From the NCBI RefSeq assembly GCF_014649815.1, contig NZ_BMTT01000009.1:124001-188000 (forward strand): a stretch of DNA of 64,000 bases, read 5' to 3'. A program made the position numbers and the translations under genes. Numbering within the stretch: position 1 is the first letter of the stretch; each line of letters opens with the position of its first letter. Of this stretch, positions 32,857-41,700 are shown piece after piece. This stretch comes from Streptomyces mutabilis. Lineage in GTDB: Bacteria; Actinomycetota; Actinomycetes; Streptomycetales; Streptomycetaceae. The notes beneath the pieces were generated by a model that was not told where the DNA came from, searched no databases, and was given only the letters and a program-made list of their open reading frames with translations.

Positions 32857-34569
32857 GTGCTGGACGGTGCGCGGCAGCGCTGGGTGCGCTCGGGCGAGGT
32901 GGAACTGTGCGTGGCCGAGCTGGGCGATCCGCTCCACCCTACGATCGTCCTCGTGCACGGCTATCCGGACAGCAAGGAAGTCTGGTCCGAGGTGGCCGCC
33001 CGCCTCGCCGACCGCTTCCACGTGGTCCTCTACGACGTCCGGGGCCACGGCCGATCCACGGCGCCGAGCCCACTGTGCGGCGGGTTCACGCTGGAGAAGT
33101 TGACGGACGACTTCCTGGCCGTCGCGGACGCGGTCAGCCCGGACCGGCCCGTGCACCTGGTGGGCCACGACTGGGGCTCGGTGCAGTCCTGGGAGTTCGT
33201 CACGGTCGAGCGGACCGAGGGCCGCATCGCGTCCTTCACCTCGATGTCCGGACCGTCTCTCGACCATTTCGGGCACTGGATCAACAAACGCCTGAGGCGC
33301 CCCACCCCGCGTCGGGTGGGCCAGCTCCTCGGCCAGGGCGCCAAGTCCTGGTACGTGTACCTGCTGCACGCGCCGGTACTGCCCGAACTGGCCTGGCGCG
33401 GACCGCTCGGCAGGCTCTGGCCGGGCATCCTGCGGCGTGTCGAGAAGGTGCCCGCCGGTGACTACCCGACCTCTTCGCTGCCGACGGACGCGGCACACGG
33501 GGTGTGGCTGTACCGGGACAACGTCCGGCCCCGGCTGCGTCGCCCGCGCGATGACGTCCACGCGCACGCCCCGGTACAGCTCATCACGCCGTTGGAGGAC
33601 GCCTTCCTCTCCGAGCGGCTCTACGACGAGCTGGAGCGGTGGGTGCCGCGGCTGGCCCGCCGCACACTGCCCGCCAAGCACTGGGTGCCGCGGACCCGGC
33701 CGGACCGGCTGGCGGGCTGGATCACGGAGTTCGTCACCGCCGTCGACGCAGGACGGCCCGGAACCGCAGCGAGCGGGAAGCACGCCGATCGCTTCGGCGG
33801 GCAGCTGGTGCTGGTCATGGGAGCGGGAGCCGGCATCGGGCGGGCGACCGCGCTGGCGTTCGCCGAGGCCGGCGCCCGCGTGGTGGCCGTCGACCGCAAC
33901 GCCGAGGCCGCCGTCCGCACCGCGGAGCTGTCCCGGCTGATCGGCGCGCCGTCGGCCTGGGCCGGGACCGTCGACGTTTCCGACGAGCGGGCCATGGAGG
34001 ACCTCGCGGCCAAGGTCACCGCCGAGTACGGCGTGGTGGACATTCTGGTGAACAACGCCGGGATCGGCCTGTCGGGCTCCTTCCTCGACACCACACCGCA
34101 GGACTGGAAGAAGGTCCTGGACGTCAACCTGTGGGGCGTGATCCACGGCTGCCGCCTGTTCGGCGGGCGGATGGCCGCACGCGGGCAGGGTGGCCACATC
34201 GTCAACATCGCGTCGGCGGCGGCGTTCCTGCCCTCCCGGGCACTGCCCGCCTACAGCACCTCGAAGGCGGCCGTGCTGACGCTCAGCGAGTGTCTGCGCG
34301 CCGAACTGGCCGAGCGGGGGATCGGCGTCACGGCGATCTGCCCCGGCCTCGTCGAGACCGACATCACATCGACGGCGCGCTTCGCGGGCGTCGGCGCCGA
34401 AGAGGAGAAGCGGCTGCAGCGGCGCACGGCACGGCTGTACGGACTGCGCAACCATCCGCCGGAAAAGGTCGCCGACGCCGTCCTAAGGGCGGTCGCGCAC
34501 AACCGGGCCGTGGTGCCGGTGACGCCGGAGGCACGGGGTGCTCACCTCATGTCCCGCTTCTTTCCGTGA
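32857..34569 (+). CDS. Alpha/beta hydrolase-short-chain dehydrogenase fusion
   Basis: 570 aa two-enzyme fusion. Residues about 10-290 are an alpha/beta hydrolase: VLVHGYPDSKEVW (oxyanion HGxP), nucleophile Asp in VGHDWGS as in epoxide hydrolases, cap domain, and a catalytic His in AKHWVP near 272. Residues about 305-565 are a classical SDR: GAGAGIGRATALAFAEAGA (NAD(P)-binding), VDILVNNAG, catalytic Ser in NIASAAAF, and YSTSK with Tyr and Lys. The fusion suggests sequential reactions on one substrate. The GTG at 32857 is preceded by GGAGGGGAG; the frame is open further upstream but lacks an RBS. The substrate is unknown. Confidence 0.9.
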   Translation: MLDGARQRWVRSGEVELCVAELGDPLHPTIVLVHGYPDSKEVWSEVAARLADRFHVVLYDVRGHGRSTAPSPLCGGFTLEKLTDDFLAVADAVSPDRPVHLVGHDWGSVQSWEFVTVERTEGRIASFTSMSGPSLDHFGHWINKRLRRPTPRRVGQLLGQGAKSWYVYLLHAPVLPELAWRGPLGRLWPGILRRVEKVPAGDYPTSSLPTDAAHGVWLYRDNVRPRLRRPRDDVHAHAPVQLITPLEDAFLSERLYDELERWVPRLARRTLPAKHWVPRTRPDRLAGWITEFVTAVDAGRPGTAASGKHADRFGGQLVLVMGAGAGIGRATALAFAEAGARVVAVDRNAEAAVRTAELSRLIGAPSAWAGTVDVSDERAMEDLAAKVTAEYGVVDILVNNAGIGLSGSFLDTTPQDWKKVLDVNLWGVIHGCRLFGGRMAARGQGGHIVNIASAAAFLPSRALPAYSTSKAAVLTLSECLRAELAERGIGVTAICPGLVETDITSTARFAGVGAEEEKRLQRRTARLYGLRNHPPEKVADAVLRAVAHNRAVVPVTPEARGAHLMSRFFP

Positions 34570-34633
34570 GTGTTGAGGAAAGCCGCTCGGGTGTATCCGC
34601 CGGTCTAGTTTCCACAGGAGGGCCCAATCTGCC

Positions 34634-34642
34634 TGTGGATAA
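34634..34642 (-). promoter_or_regulatory. DnaA box TTATCCACA (minus strand)
   Basis: Exact match to the canonical DnaA box, in the 150-bp gap upstream of the kptA remnant. A second TGTGGAT core follows 20 bp later but mismatches the consensus. Confidence 0.5.
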
Positions 34643-34718
34643 CCGCACTTGACTGTGGATCAAACATCGAAACCATAATCGGTCGCGTGACGTGTGTCTC
34701 TCTCGGCAGGCTGACTCC

Positions 34719-35065
34719 ATGCACCAGGAACGCACGGACGAGAGACGCACCGTGAAGGTGTCCAAGTACCTGTCGAAGCATCTGACTGCCCCCGCGACCC
34801 CGCCGCCGTACCTTTACCACGGGACCGTCACCCGGTATCTGGACGCCATCCGCACCGAGGGGCTGCGGCCGATGAACCGGCACGATGTGCATCTCTCACC
34901 GGACCGCGAGACCGCGACCCGGGTCGGCGCCCGCCGCGGTCGGTCGTGCTGTCGGACTCCGCCGCCATGCACCACGACGGCCATGTCTTCCATGTCAGCG
35001 TCAACGGGGTCCGGCTGACGAAGGCAGTACCGCCACGGTATCTGCGCTTTCCCGCCCGGCACTGA
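34719..35065 (+). pseudogene. kptA: Decayed RNA 2'-phosphotransferase (Tpt1/KptA)
   Basis: Remnant of a KptA-type enzyme, which removes a 2'-phosphate from RNA with NAD. The start MHQERTDERRTVKVSKYLSKHL is intact but jumps to TAPATPPPYLYHGT: the ~70 residues that normally separate these (the winged-helix half with the first catalytic Arg) are deleted. After RVGARRGR the frame shifts; the next frame continues the family ending VVLSDSAAMHHDGHVFHVSV and PPRYLRFPARH to the TGA at 35063. The deletion plus frameshift make it non-functional. Family lengths are about 180 aa against 108 in the broken frame. Confidence 0.85.
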
Positions 35066-35083
35066 TCCCGCATGATCGGCGGC

Positions 35084-35530
35084 ATGCAGCAGTTGCCCAC
35101 CACCCAAGCCGCCGTCACCGCCCTCCGCGCCATAGCCGAGGACTACGCGCTGGAGATCGAGGTCACCGACGACATCGGCGCCGACCAGACCTCCCGCCGC
35201 AGCGCCGCGGGGGTGGGAGTGGTCGTCGACACCGACGGTTCCCTCCCTCATGAGGCCTTCGTCGAGTTCGGCGGGGTACCTCGGGTGAGCGTCCGGCTCT
35301 TCCACGAGGGCGACGCCCTCATCGACGTCGAGGGCGTCGAGTGCCCCGACATCCCGCGGGATGACGTACCCGCGTTCCTGCGCTCCGTCTTCGGCGGTCT
35401 CGCCTACGTCAAGGGGCGCCGCTTCCCACCGGCCTACCGCCTGATCGTGCCGCTGTCGGGCGACCGCACTCACAAAGAGTTCGTGCCGATGATCCTGCTC
35501 ACCCCGTGGCTGAGCAGCCGCATGCGGTGA
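35084..35530 (+). CDS. Conserved hypothetical protein
   Basis: 148 aa soluble protein. It shows a helical start (MQQLPTTQAAVTALRAIAEDYALEIEVTDD), a GVGVVVDTDGSLPHEAFVEFGGVPRVSVRL beta-rich core and a conserved-looking ending PPAYRLIVPLSGDRTHKEFVPMILLTPWL. No known domain. I start at the ATG at 35084: CATGAT sits 7 nt upstream, matching the leaderless pattern of this window; the ATG at 35072 is also in frame. It follows the kptA remnant closely. Confidence 0.7.
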   Translation: MQQLPTTQAAVTALRAIAEDYALEIEVTDDIGADQTSRRSAAGVGVVVDTDGSLPHEAFVEFGGVPRVSVRLFHEGDALIDVEGVECPDIPRDDVPAFLRSVFGGLAYVKGRRFPPAYRLIVPLSGDRTHKEFVPMILLTPWLSSRMR

Positions 35531-35541
35531 CGCCCGTGAGT

Positions 35542-35555
35542 GTTTCACGTGAAAC
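35542..35555. other. parS site GTTTCACGTGAAAC (perfect)
   Basis: Exact 14-bp ParB centromere site located 26 bp upstream of the F420-type oxidoreductase start, in the -35 region of its predicted promoter. Confidence 0.85.
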
Positions 35556-35581
35556 CCCGGCAGCCGCTTAGGCTCGGAGGC

Positions 35582-36487
35582 ATGACCCTGCGCCTGAGCA
35601 CCGTGATCCTCCCGTACCGCCGCTGGCACGAGGGCGGCCGTTCGACCTGGACACGCGCCGAGCAGCTCGGTTTCCACACCGCGTACACCTATGACCACCT
35701 GTCCTGGCGGAGTTTCCGGGACGGCCCGTGGTTCGGTGCCGTTCCCACACTCACCGCCGCTGCGTCCGCCACCGAGCGACTGCGCCTCGGCACTCTGGTG
35801 ACCTCCCCCAACTTCCGGCACCCGGTGACGCTCGCCAAGGAGCTGATCTCCCTGGACGACATCTCCGGCGGCCGGGTCATGCTCGGCATAGGAGCGGGCG
35901 GTACCGGCTTCGACGCCACCGCGCTCGGCCAGAAGCCGTGGACGCCGCGTGAGCGGGCGGACCGGTTCGCCGAGTTCCTGCCACTGCTGGACCGGCTGCT
36001 GACCGAGGACGCGGTGTCGTACGAGGGCGACTTCTACTCGGCCCACGAGGCCCGCAACATCCCGGGGTGTGTGCAGCGGCCCCGGCTACCGTTCGCGGTG
36101 GCCGCGACCGGGCCGCGCGGCCTGCGACTGGCAGCGCAGTACGGCCAGGCATGGGTGACCACCGGTGAGCCGAAGCTCTTCGAGCACGGAACTCCCGAGC
36201 AGTCGGACCGGGCCCTGCGGGCACAGGCCGACAAGCTCGCCGACGCCTGCGCCGCCATCGGCCGGGACGTGGGCGAGCTCGACAAGGTCCTGCTCACCGG
36301 CTTCACGCCGGACCGCAGTCGGCCGCTGGAGTCCGTGGACGCCTTCGTCGACTTCGCCGGCCGCCACCGTGACCTGGGCTTCACCGAATTCGTCGTCCAC
36401 TGGCCGATCCCGGATTCGGACTTCACGGCAGACGAGAAGGTCTTCGAGCGGATCGCCACGGAGTCCCTGGCACAGCTGCGGGCATGA
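35582..36487 (+). CDS. LLM-class (luciferase-like) F420-dependent oxidoreductase
   Basis: 301 aa TIM-barrel of the bacterial luciferase superfamily. Signature segments are TLRLSTVILPYRRW, AEQLGFHTAYTYDHLSWR, ATERLRLGTLVTSPNFRHPVTLAKEL and GGRVMLGIGAGGTGFDATALG. Members in streptomycetes mostly use reduced F420 rather than FMN; the substrate is unknown. The ATG at 35582 has TAGGCT 7 nt upstream and GGAGG immediately before it. A perfect parS lies in the promoter. Downstream, a HAD phosphatase gene follows after 66 bp. Confidence 0.9.
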   Translation: MTLRLSTVILPYRRWHEGGRSTWTRAEQLGFHTAYTYDHLSWRSFRDGPWFGAVPTLTAAASATERLRLGTLVTSPNFRHPVTLAKELISLDDISGGRVMLGIGAGGTGFDATALGQKPWTPRERADRFAEFLPLLDRLLTEDAVSYEGDFYSAHEARNIPGCVQRPRLPFAVAATGPRGLRLAAQYGQAWVTTGEPKLFEHGTPEQSDRALRAQADKLADACAAIGRDVGELDKVLLTGFTPDRSRPLESVDAFVDFAGRHRDLGFTEFVVHWPIPDSDFTADEKVFERIATESLAQLRA

Positions 36488-36553
36488 GAGCCGTGGCTCA
36501 CAGATGTGCGGAGTCGCGCACGGGCGTGCAGGCATATGCGGGACAATGACCGG

Positions 36554-37423
36554 GTGACCTCGACGACCCGACAGCCCGAGCCCCCGGCCGCCGCCCTCCA
36601 CCCGCGGCTCATCGCCACCGACCTCGACGGCACCCTGCTGCGGGACGACAAGTCGGTCTCCCCGCGCACGGTCGCCGCACTGGCCGCCGCCGAGAAGGCG
36701 GGCATCGAGGTCTTCTTCGTCACCGGCCGCCCCGCCCGCTGGATGGATGTCGTCAGTGCCCATGTCCACGGACACGGACTCGCCATCTGCGGCAACGGCG
36801 CCGCCGTGGTCGACCTCCACGGCGGCCCCGGTGCGCACCGATTCGTGAAGGTCCGCGAGCTGGCCAGGGAGAACGCGCTGGACACCGTACGGCTGCTGCG
36901 CGAGGCGGCGCCCGGCACGGTGTACGCGGTCGAGCAGACGTACGGGTTCCACCAGGAGCCGGCGTACCCGAAGCTGCACACGGAGGTCCCCGACGACCTC
37001 CTGCCCGCCGAGGAGATCCTGGCCCCGGGCGGCCGCGCCGCCGCCGAGCCGGTCCTGAAGATCCTTGCCTTCCACCCCGAACTGGACCCCGACGGTTTCC
37101 TCTCGCTGGCCCGCCTCGCCATCGGCGACCGCGCCAACGTCACCCGGTCCAGCTCCAGCGCCCTGCTGGAGATCAGCGGTCCGGACGTCTCCAAGGCCAG
37201 CACACTCGCCCTGTGCTGCGCCGAGCGCGGGATCTCGCACGAGGAGGTCGTCGCCTTCGGCGACATGCCGAACGACGTCGACATGCTGACCTGGGCGGGA
37301 CGGTCGTACGCGATGGGCAACGCGCACCCGGACGTGATCGCCGCCGCGTCGGGGCGGACGGTCGCCAACAACGATGACGGGGTTGCCGTGGTCATCGAGC
37401 GGATTCTGGCGGACTTGCCTTAG
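36554..37423 (+). CDS. Cof-type HAD-family phosphatase
   Basis: 289 aa, paralogue of the serS-linked HAD gene. Motif [13 protein letters not shown], motif II FFVTGRPARW, motif III KASTLALCCAERGI, motif [14 protein letters not shown]. Type IIB cap between about 95 and 200. Probably cytoplasmic dephosphorylation of a small phosphorylated metabolite. The GTG at 36554 fits a leaderless start (GACAAT 6 nt upstream); the upstream frame lacks conservation. Convergent with the M23 peptidase gene after 28 bp. Confidence 0.92.
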   Translation: MTSTTRQPEPPAAALHPRLIATDLDGTLLRDDKSVSPRTVAALAAAEKAGIEVFFVTGRPARWMDVVSAHVHGHGLAICGNGAAVVDLHGGPGAHRFVKVRELARENALDTVRLLREAAPGTVYAVEQTYGFHQEPAYPKLHTEVPDDLLPAEEILAPGGRAAAEPVLKILAFHPELDPDGFLSLARLAIGDRANVTRSSSSALLEISGPDVSKASTLALCCAERGISHEEVVAFGDMPNDVDMLTWAGRSYAMGNAHPDVIAAASGRTVANNDDGVAVVIERILADLP

Positions 37424-37451
37424 CGAGCGCCCGCAGCCTTGCCCGGTGCTG

Positions 37452-38495
37452 TCACAGGGCCACCCCACGCTGTGACAGCCAGGGCACCGGGTCCAGGGCC
37501 GAGCCCATCTCCGGTGTCACCCGCACCTCGAAGTGCAGATGCGGCCCGGTGGAGTTGCCGGTGCTGCCCGACTGACCGACCCACTGGCCGGGACGGACCC
37601 GGTCGCCCTGGTCGACGGCGACCGCGGCGAGATGGGCGTACTGCGTGTAGTAGCCGCCGGCATGCTTAACCACGACCTGCATGCCGAAGGCGCCGCCACA
37701 GGAGACCTTCACCACCCGTCCCGCACCGACCGACCGCACCGGTGTCCCGACCGGCACCGCGAAGTCCTGGCCGGTGTGCCGGTTCGCCCAGCGGGCACCG
37801 CCGCTGCCGAAGGACGCCGACAGCGTGTACGTCTCGACGGGCGCGACCCAGTCCCGGCCGAAGTCCGTGTCGGGCGGGCCGGGGCGGACGGCGCCGGGGC
37901 AGGAGCCGGCCGAGACCGAGGCGTCCGCCACCCCATCCAGGTGCGCCCGCGCCGCCTCGAGCTTGCCTTCGATCTCCTTCTTCAACTCGGCCAGATCCGC
38001 GTTGCGTTCCTCCAACGCCCGCCAGGTGGCCCGCGCCTTGGCCTCGTCGGCGGCCAACCGCGCCTCGGCCCGCAGACTCCGGCCGATGGCGTTGTTCACG
38101 GCCATGTCGGCGCGGTCCAGGACGCGCTGACCGCGCATCCATCCGTCGGGATCGTCGGCCAGCAGCATCTGCGCGGTGAGCGGGAGGCTGCCTGCACCGC
38201 GATACTGCGCGCTGGCGATCCGGCCCAGGTCCTCGTGCATGGCGTCGATCTTCTGCCGCTGCCGGTCGAGACGCTTCTCGTACTCCAGGGCCTTCGACCG
38301 TTGCGCCTCGGCCTCGCGCCGCCCGTCCTCGTACTGCCGGGTGGCCCTGGCCGCGTCCGCGTACAGCCGCGCCACCTGCGTGCCGGTGCCGGATCCACCG
38401 TCCCCGTCCATGCCGTCCGTGGGACGGGCGGCGAGCACGGCGAGCGCACACAGCAGCACCGGAACCAGCAGCGGATGTCGGCGAGGTGAGCGCAT
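37452..38495 (-). CDS. Secreted M23-family metallopeptidase with coiled coil
   Basis: 347 aa. The signal peptide is HPLLVPVLLCALAVLAARP. A long coiled-coil region covers about 40-190 (Arg/Glu/Ala-rich heptads such as EYEKRLDRQRQKIDAMHEDLG and EERNADLAELKKEIEGKLEAA). The C-terminal LytM domain carries the zinc ligands His and Asp in NRHTGQDFAVP and HLHFEVR. The coiled coil plus M23 arrangement resembles EnvC/NlpD-type hydrolase regulators and RipA-like cell-separation enzymes; zinc ligands appear complete, so endopeptidase activity on peptidoglycan is likely. Signals for development are not evident. Confidence 0.93.
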   Translation of the reverse strand: MRSPRRHPLLVPVLLCALAVLAARPTDGMDGDGGSGTGTQVARLYADAARATRQYEDGRREAEAQRSKALEYEKRLDRQRQKIDAMHEDLGRIASAQYRGAGSLPLTAQMLLADDPDGWMRGQRVLDRADMAVNNAIGRSLRAEARLAADEAKARATWRALEERNADLAELKKEIEGKLEAARAHLDGVADASVSAGSCPGAVRPGPPDTDFGRDWVAPVETYTLSASFGSGGARWANRHTGQDFAVPVGTPVRSVGAGRVVKVSCGGAFGMQVVVKHAGGYYTQYAHLAAVAVDQGDRVRPGQWVGQSGSTGNSTGPHLHFEVRVTPEMGSALDPVPWLSQRGVAL

Positions 38496-38690
38496 GTCAG
38501 CGATCGTGGACCTTGCGGGTGCGCGGGGTCTCGTTCAGGTCGTACGAGTGGGGGACCTGTTGCTGCACACGGCGCAGTGCCGCTGCTGCACATGGGGCAA
38601 CGCGGCGGCGCACCCAGTACGGGGCCTCCCACAGGACCGCCGTGCCGCTGCGCGAACACCGTTCAGGGAAGTCGGATCCACTGAGAATGT

Positions 38691-38702
38691 CCTGAATTCA
38701 GG
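38691..38702. promoter_or_regulatory. Perfect 12-bp palindrome CCTGAATTCAGG
   Basis: Lies in the 256-bp gap between the M23 peptidase start and the cydDC stop. Could be an operator for the peptidase gene; I know no regulator with this site. Confidence 0.3.
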
Positions 38703-38751
38703 GAATCGGGGGGCCGCGGCATTCCACGGCCCCTCGGTTCCCGTCTGCCGG

Positions 38752-41700
38752 TCACCGTGCTCCCACCAGCGGTTCCGCCTTCGCCTCCCGCTCGGCCATG
38801 GTCCGCAACGGCCCCGGCACGGCGGCCAGTTCCGCGTGAGCCCCCCGCTGCACGACCCGGCCTTCGTCCAGCACGATCACCTCGTCGACGGCCTCCAGAC
38901 CTGCCAGCCGGTGCGTGATCAGGAGGGTGGTACGGCCCTCGGTGGCCGCCAGCAGATCGGTGGTGAGCGCATCGGCGGTCGCCAGGTCCAGGTGCTCGGC
39001 GGGCTCGTCCAGGACCAGGACCGGGAAGTCCGCGAGCAGCGCCCGGGCGAGTGCCAGCCGCTGACGCTGACCGCCGGAGAGCCGGGCCCCATGTTCCCCG
39101 ACTGGAGTGTCCAGGCCGTCGGGCAAGCCGGCGGCCCACTCCAGCAGCCGGGCTCGCCCCAGCGCGTCGCGCAGTTCGTCCTCGGAAGCGCCCTTCCTGG
39201 CAAGGAGCAGGTTCTCACGCACCGAACTGTCGAAGAGGTGCGCGTCCTGGGCGCACAGCCCGACGAGCCGCCGCACGTCGTCGCCGGCCAGGGCGTGGGC
39301 GTCCACACCGGCCAGCGTGTAGGAGCCCGCGTCCGCGTCGAGGAACCTCAGCAGCACCTGGGCCAGCGTCGTTTTGCCGGACCCGGACCGGCCGACCACG
39401 GCGATGCGGCGGCCCTTAGCCAGGGTCAGGTCGAGCCCCGACAGAGCGTCCCGGTTCTGCCCGGCGTGCCGGGCGGTCAGTCCCTCGATGACGACGGGGA
39501 ACGGCGACGGGGGCGCCTGCCGGGGCGTCTCCGGCTCCCGCACGGGCATGGGAGCGTCGAGCACCTCGTGTACGCGCTCCGCGCTCCTGCGGACCCGCTG
39601 GCGGTACTGCACGGCCAGCGGCAGCCCGAGTACGGCCTCGAAGGCGGCGAGCGGGGTGAGTACCACGACGGCCACGGCCACCCCGGCGAGCCGGCCGTCG
39701 GCGACCGCCTGGACACCGACGAGAGCGGCGCCCGCGACGGTCAGGCCGGAGATCAAAGCGGTGAGCCCGTCGCCGAGCGCGGTGGCGGTGGCGGCGCGCG
39801 AGGCGATCCGGGTGAGCGCGCCATCCGCCCGGCGGGCCTCGGCGGCCCGCGCTGGCAGAGCGCCGGCGACGGTAAGTTCGGCGGTGCCGGTGAGCAGGTC
39901 GGTCACCCGGGTGGCGAGCACGCCACGGGCGGGCGCCAGCCTGTGTTCGGCCCGCCGTGCCACGGCGCCGGTGACCAGCGGGACCCCGGCTCCGGCCGCC
40001 AGCAGACCGATGGCCAGCACGACGCCCGCCTCCGGCAGCAGCCAGGCGGTGAAACCGATGGACGCGACGGAGACGACCGCCGCGGAACCGGCGGGCAGCA
40101 GCCAGCGCAGCCAGTAGTCCTGCAGGGCGTCGACATCGGCGACGAGCCGGGACAGCAGGTCCCCCCGGCGGCTGTGGCGCAGTCCGGCGGGTGCCAGTCG
40201 CTCCAGTCGCCGGTACACGGCGACCCGGGTGTCGGCCAGCATCCGGAGGACGGCGTCGTGGGACACGAGCCGCTCGGCGTAACGGAAGACGGCACGCCCG
40301 ATCCCGAAGGCGCGCGTCGCCGTCACGGCCACCATCAGATACAGCACCGGGGGCTGCTCGGACGCGCGCGAGATGAGGTACCCGGAGGTGGCCATCAGTC
40401 CGACGGCGCTGCCGAGCGCCAGGCTGCTGAGCAGCAGTGCGAGAGCCAGCCGCCCGCGCCGGGCGGATGACATGGCACGCACCCTGGCGAGGACACCGCC
40501 TCCGGCCTCCGTCCCGGTGGCCGGCGCGTCGAGGGCCGCTCGGGCAAGGCCGTCAGCGACATCTCCCCGGCGCGCAGCCGGTGCCGCCCCGTCGGCCTCG
40601 TCGGCGCCTTCGGTCGCCCCGGCGCGCGACGGCGTCTCCTCCAGCCGAACCACCCGGTCGGCCACTTCCAGCAGGGCCGGCCGGTGCACGACCAGCAGAA
40701 CCGTCCGTCCTTTGGCCAGTCTGCGCACGGCGGCCACGATCTCGGTCTCAGTGGCACCGTCCAGGGCGGCCGTCGGCTCGTCGAGCAGCAGCACGGGTCG
40801 GTCGGCGAGGAACGCCCGGGCCAGCGCCAGTCGCTGCCGCTGCCCGGCGGACAGTCCGCTGCCACCCTCGCCGAGCACCGTCGCCGCTCCATCGGGCAGC
40901 GCATCGACGAACGCCAGCGCGTCCGCGTCCCGCAGCGCGCGCCGTACGGCGTCGTCGTCGGCGTCGGGCCGCGCCAGTCGCACGTTCTCGGCGATGGTGC
41001 CCGCGTACAGGTGCGGATGCTGCGGCACCCAGGCGACGCGGGCGTGCCACTGCTCTAGGTCCAGGTCGGTGAGGTCGGCTCCCCCGACGCGGATTCGCCC
41101 CCCGGTCGGGCGCACGAAGCCGAGCAGAGTGCTGAGTAGCGTCGACTTGCCCGCCCCGCTCGGGCCGACCAGGGCGACCGTCTCACCGGGTTCGACAGTG
41201 AAGCTCGCGTCCGTCACGGCGTCTGTGGCTCGTCCGGGATAACGGACGGTCACGCCCTCGAACGCCAGGGCGCCGCCGTCCGGCACCGGACCGGTTCCCG
41301 CGGCCGGTACCGGCCGCTCCAGCACGGAGAAGATCTCCTCGGCGGCGGCGAGGCCCTCCGCCGCCGCGTGGTACTGGGCTCCGACCTGCCTCAGTGGCAG
41401 ATATGCCTCGGGCGCGAGCACGAGCACGACCAGGCCGTCGTAGAGGGCCATGTCCCCGTGGACGAGTCGCATGCCGATGGTGACGGCGACGAGAGCCACG
41501 GAGAGCGTGGCCAGAAGTTCCAGCGCGAAGGACGACAGGAAGGTGATCCGCAGGGTCCGCATGGTCGCCTGCCGGTACTCACCTGTGATGCGCTTGATCG
41601 ACTCGGCCTGCGCCTTTGCCCGTCCGAAGACCTTCAGCGTCGGCAGTCCGGCGACCACATCGAGGAAGTGCCCGGACAGCCGCGACAGCAGCCGCCATTG

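Noticed and set aside
32809-34455. 548-codon minus-strand frame opposite the hydrolase-SDR fusion
   Set aside because: The plus strand carries complete catalytic motifs of two families; the opposite frame is a high-GC shadow.
34719-35065. Programmed frameshift in kptA
   Set aside because: No slippery heptamer at the shift, and a large internal deletion has already removed part of the active site.
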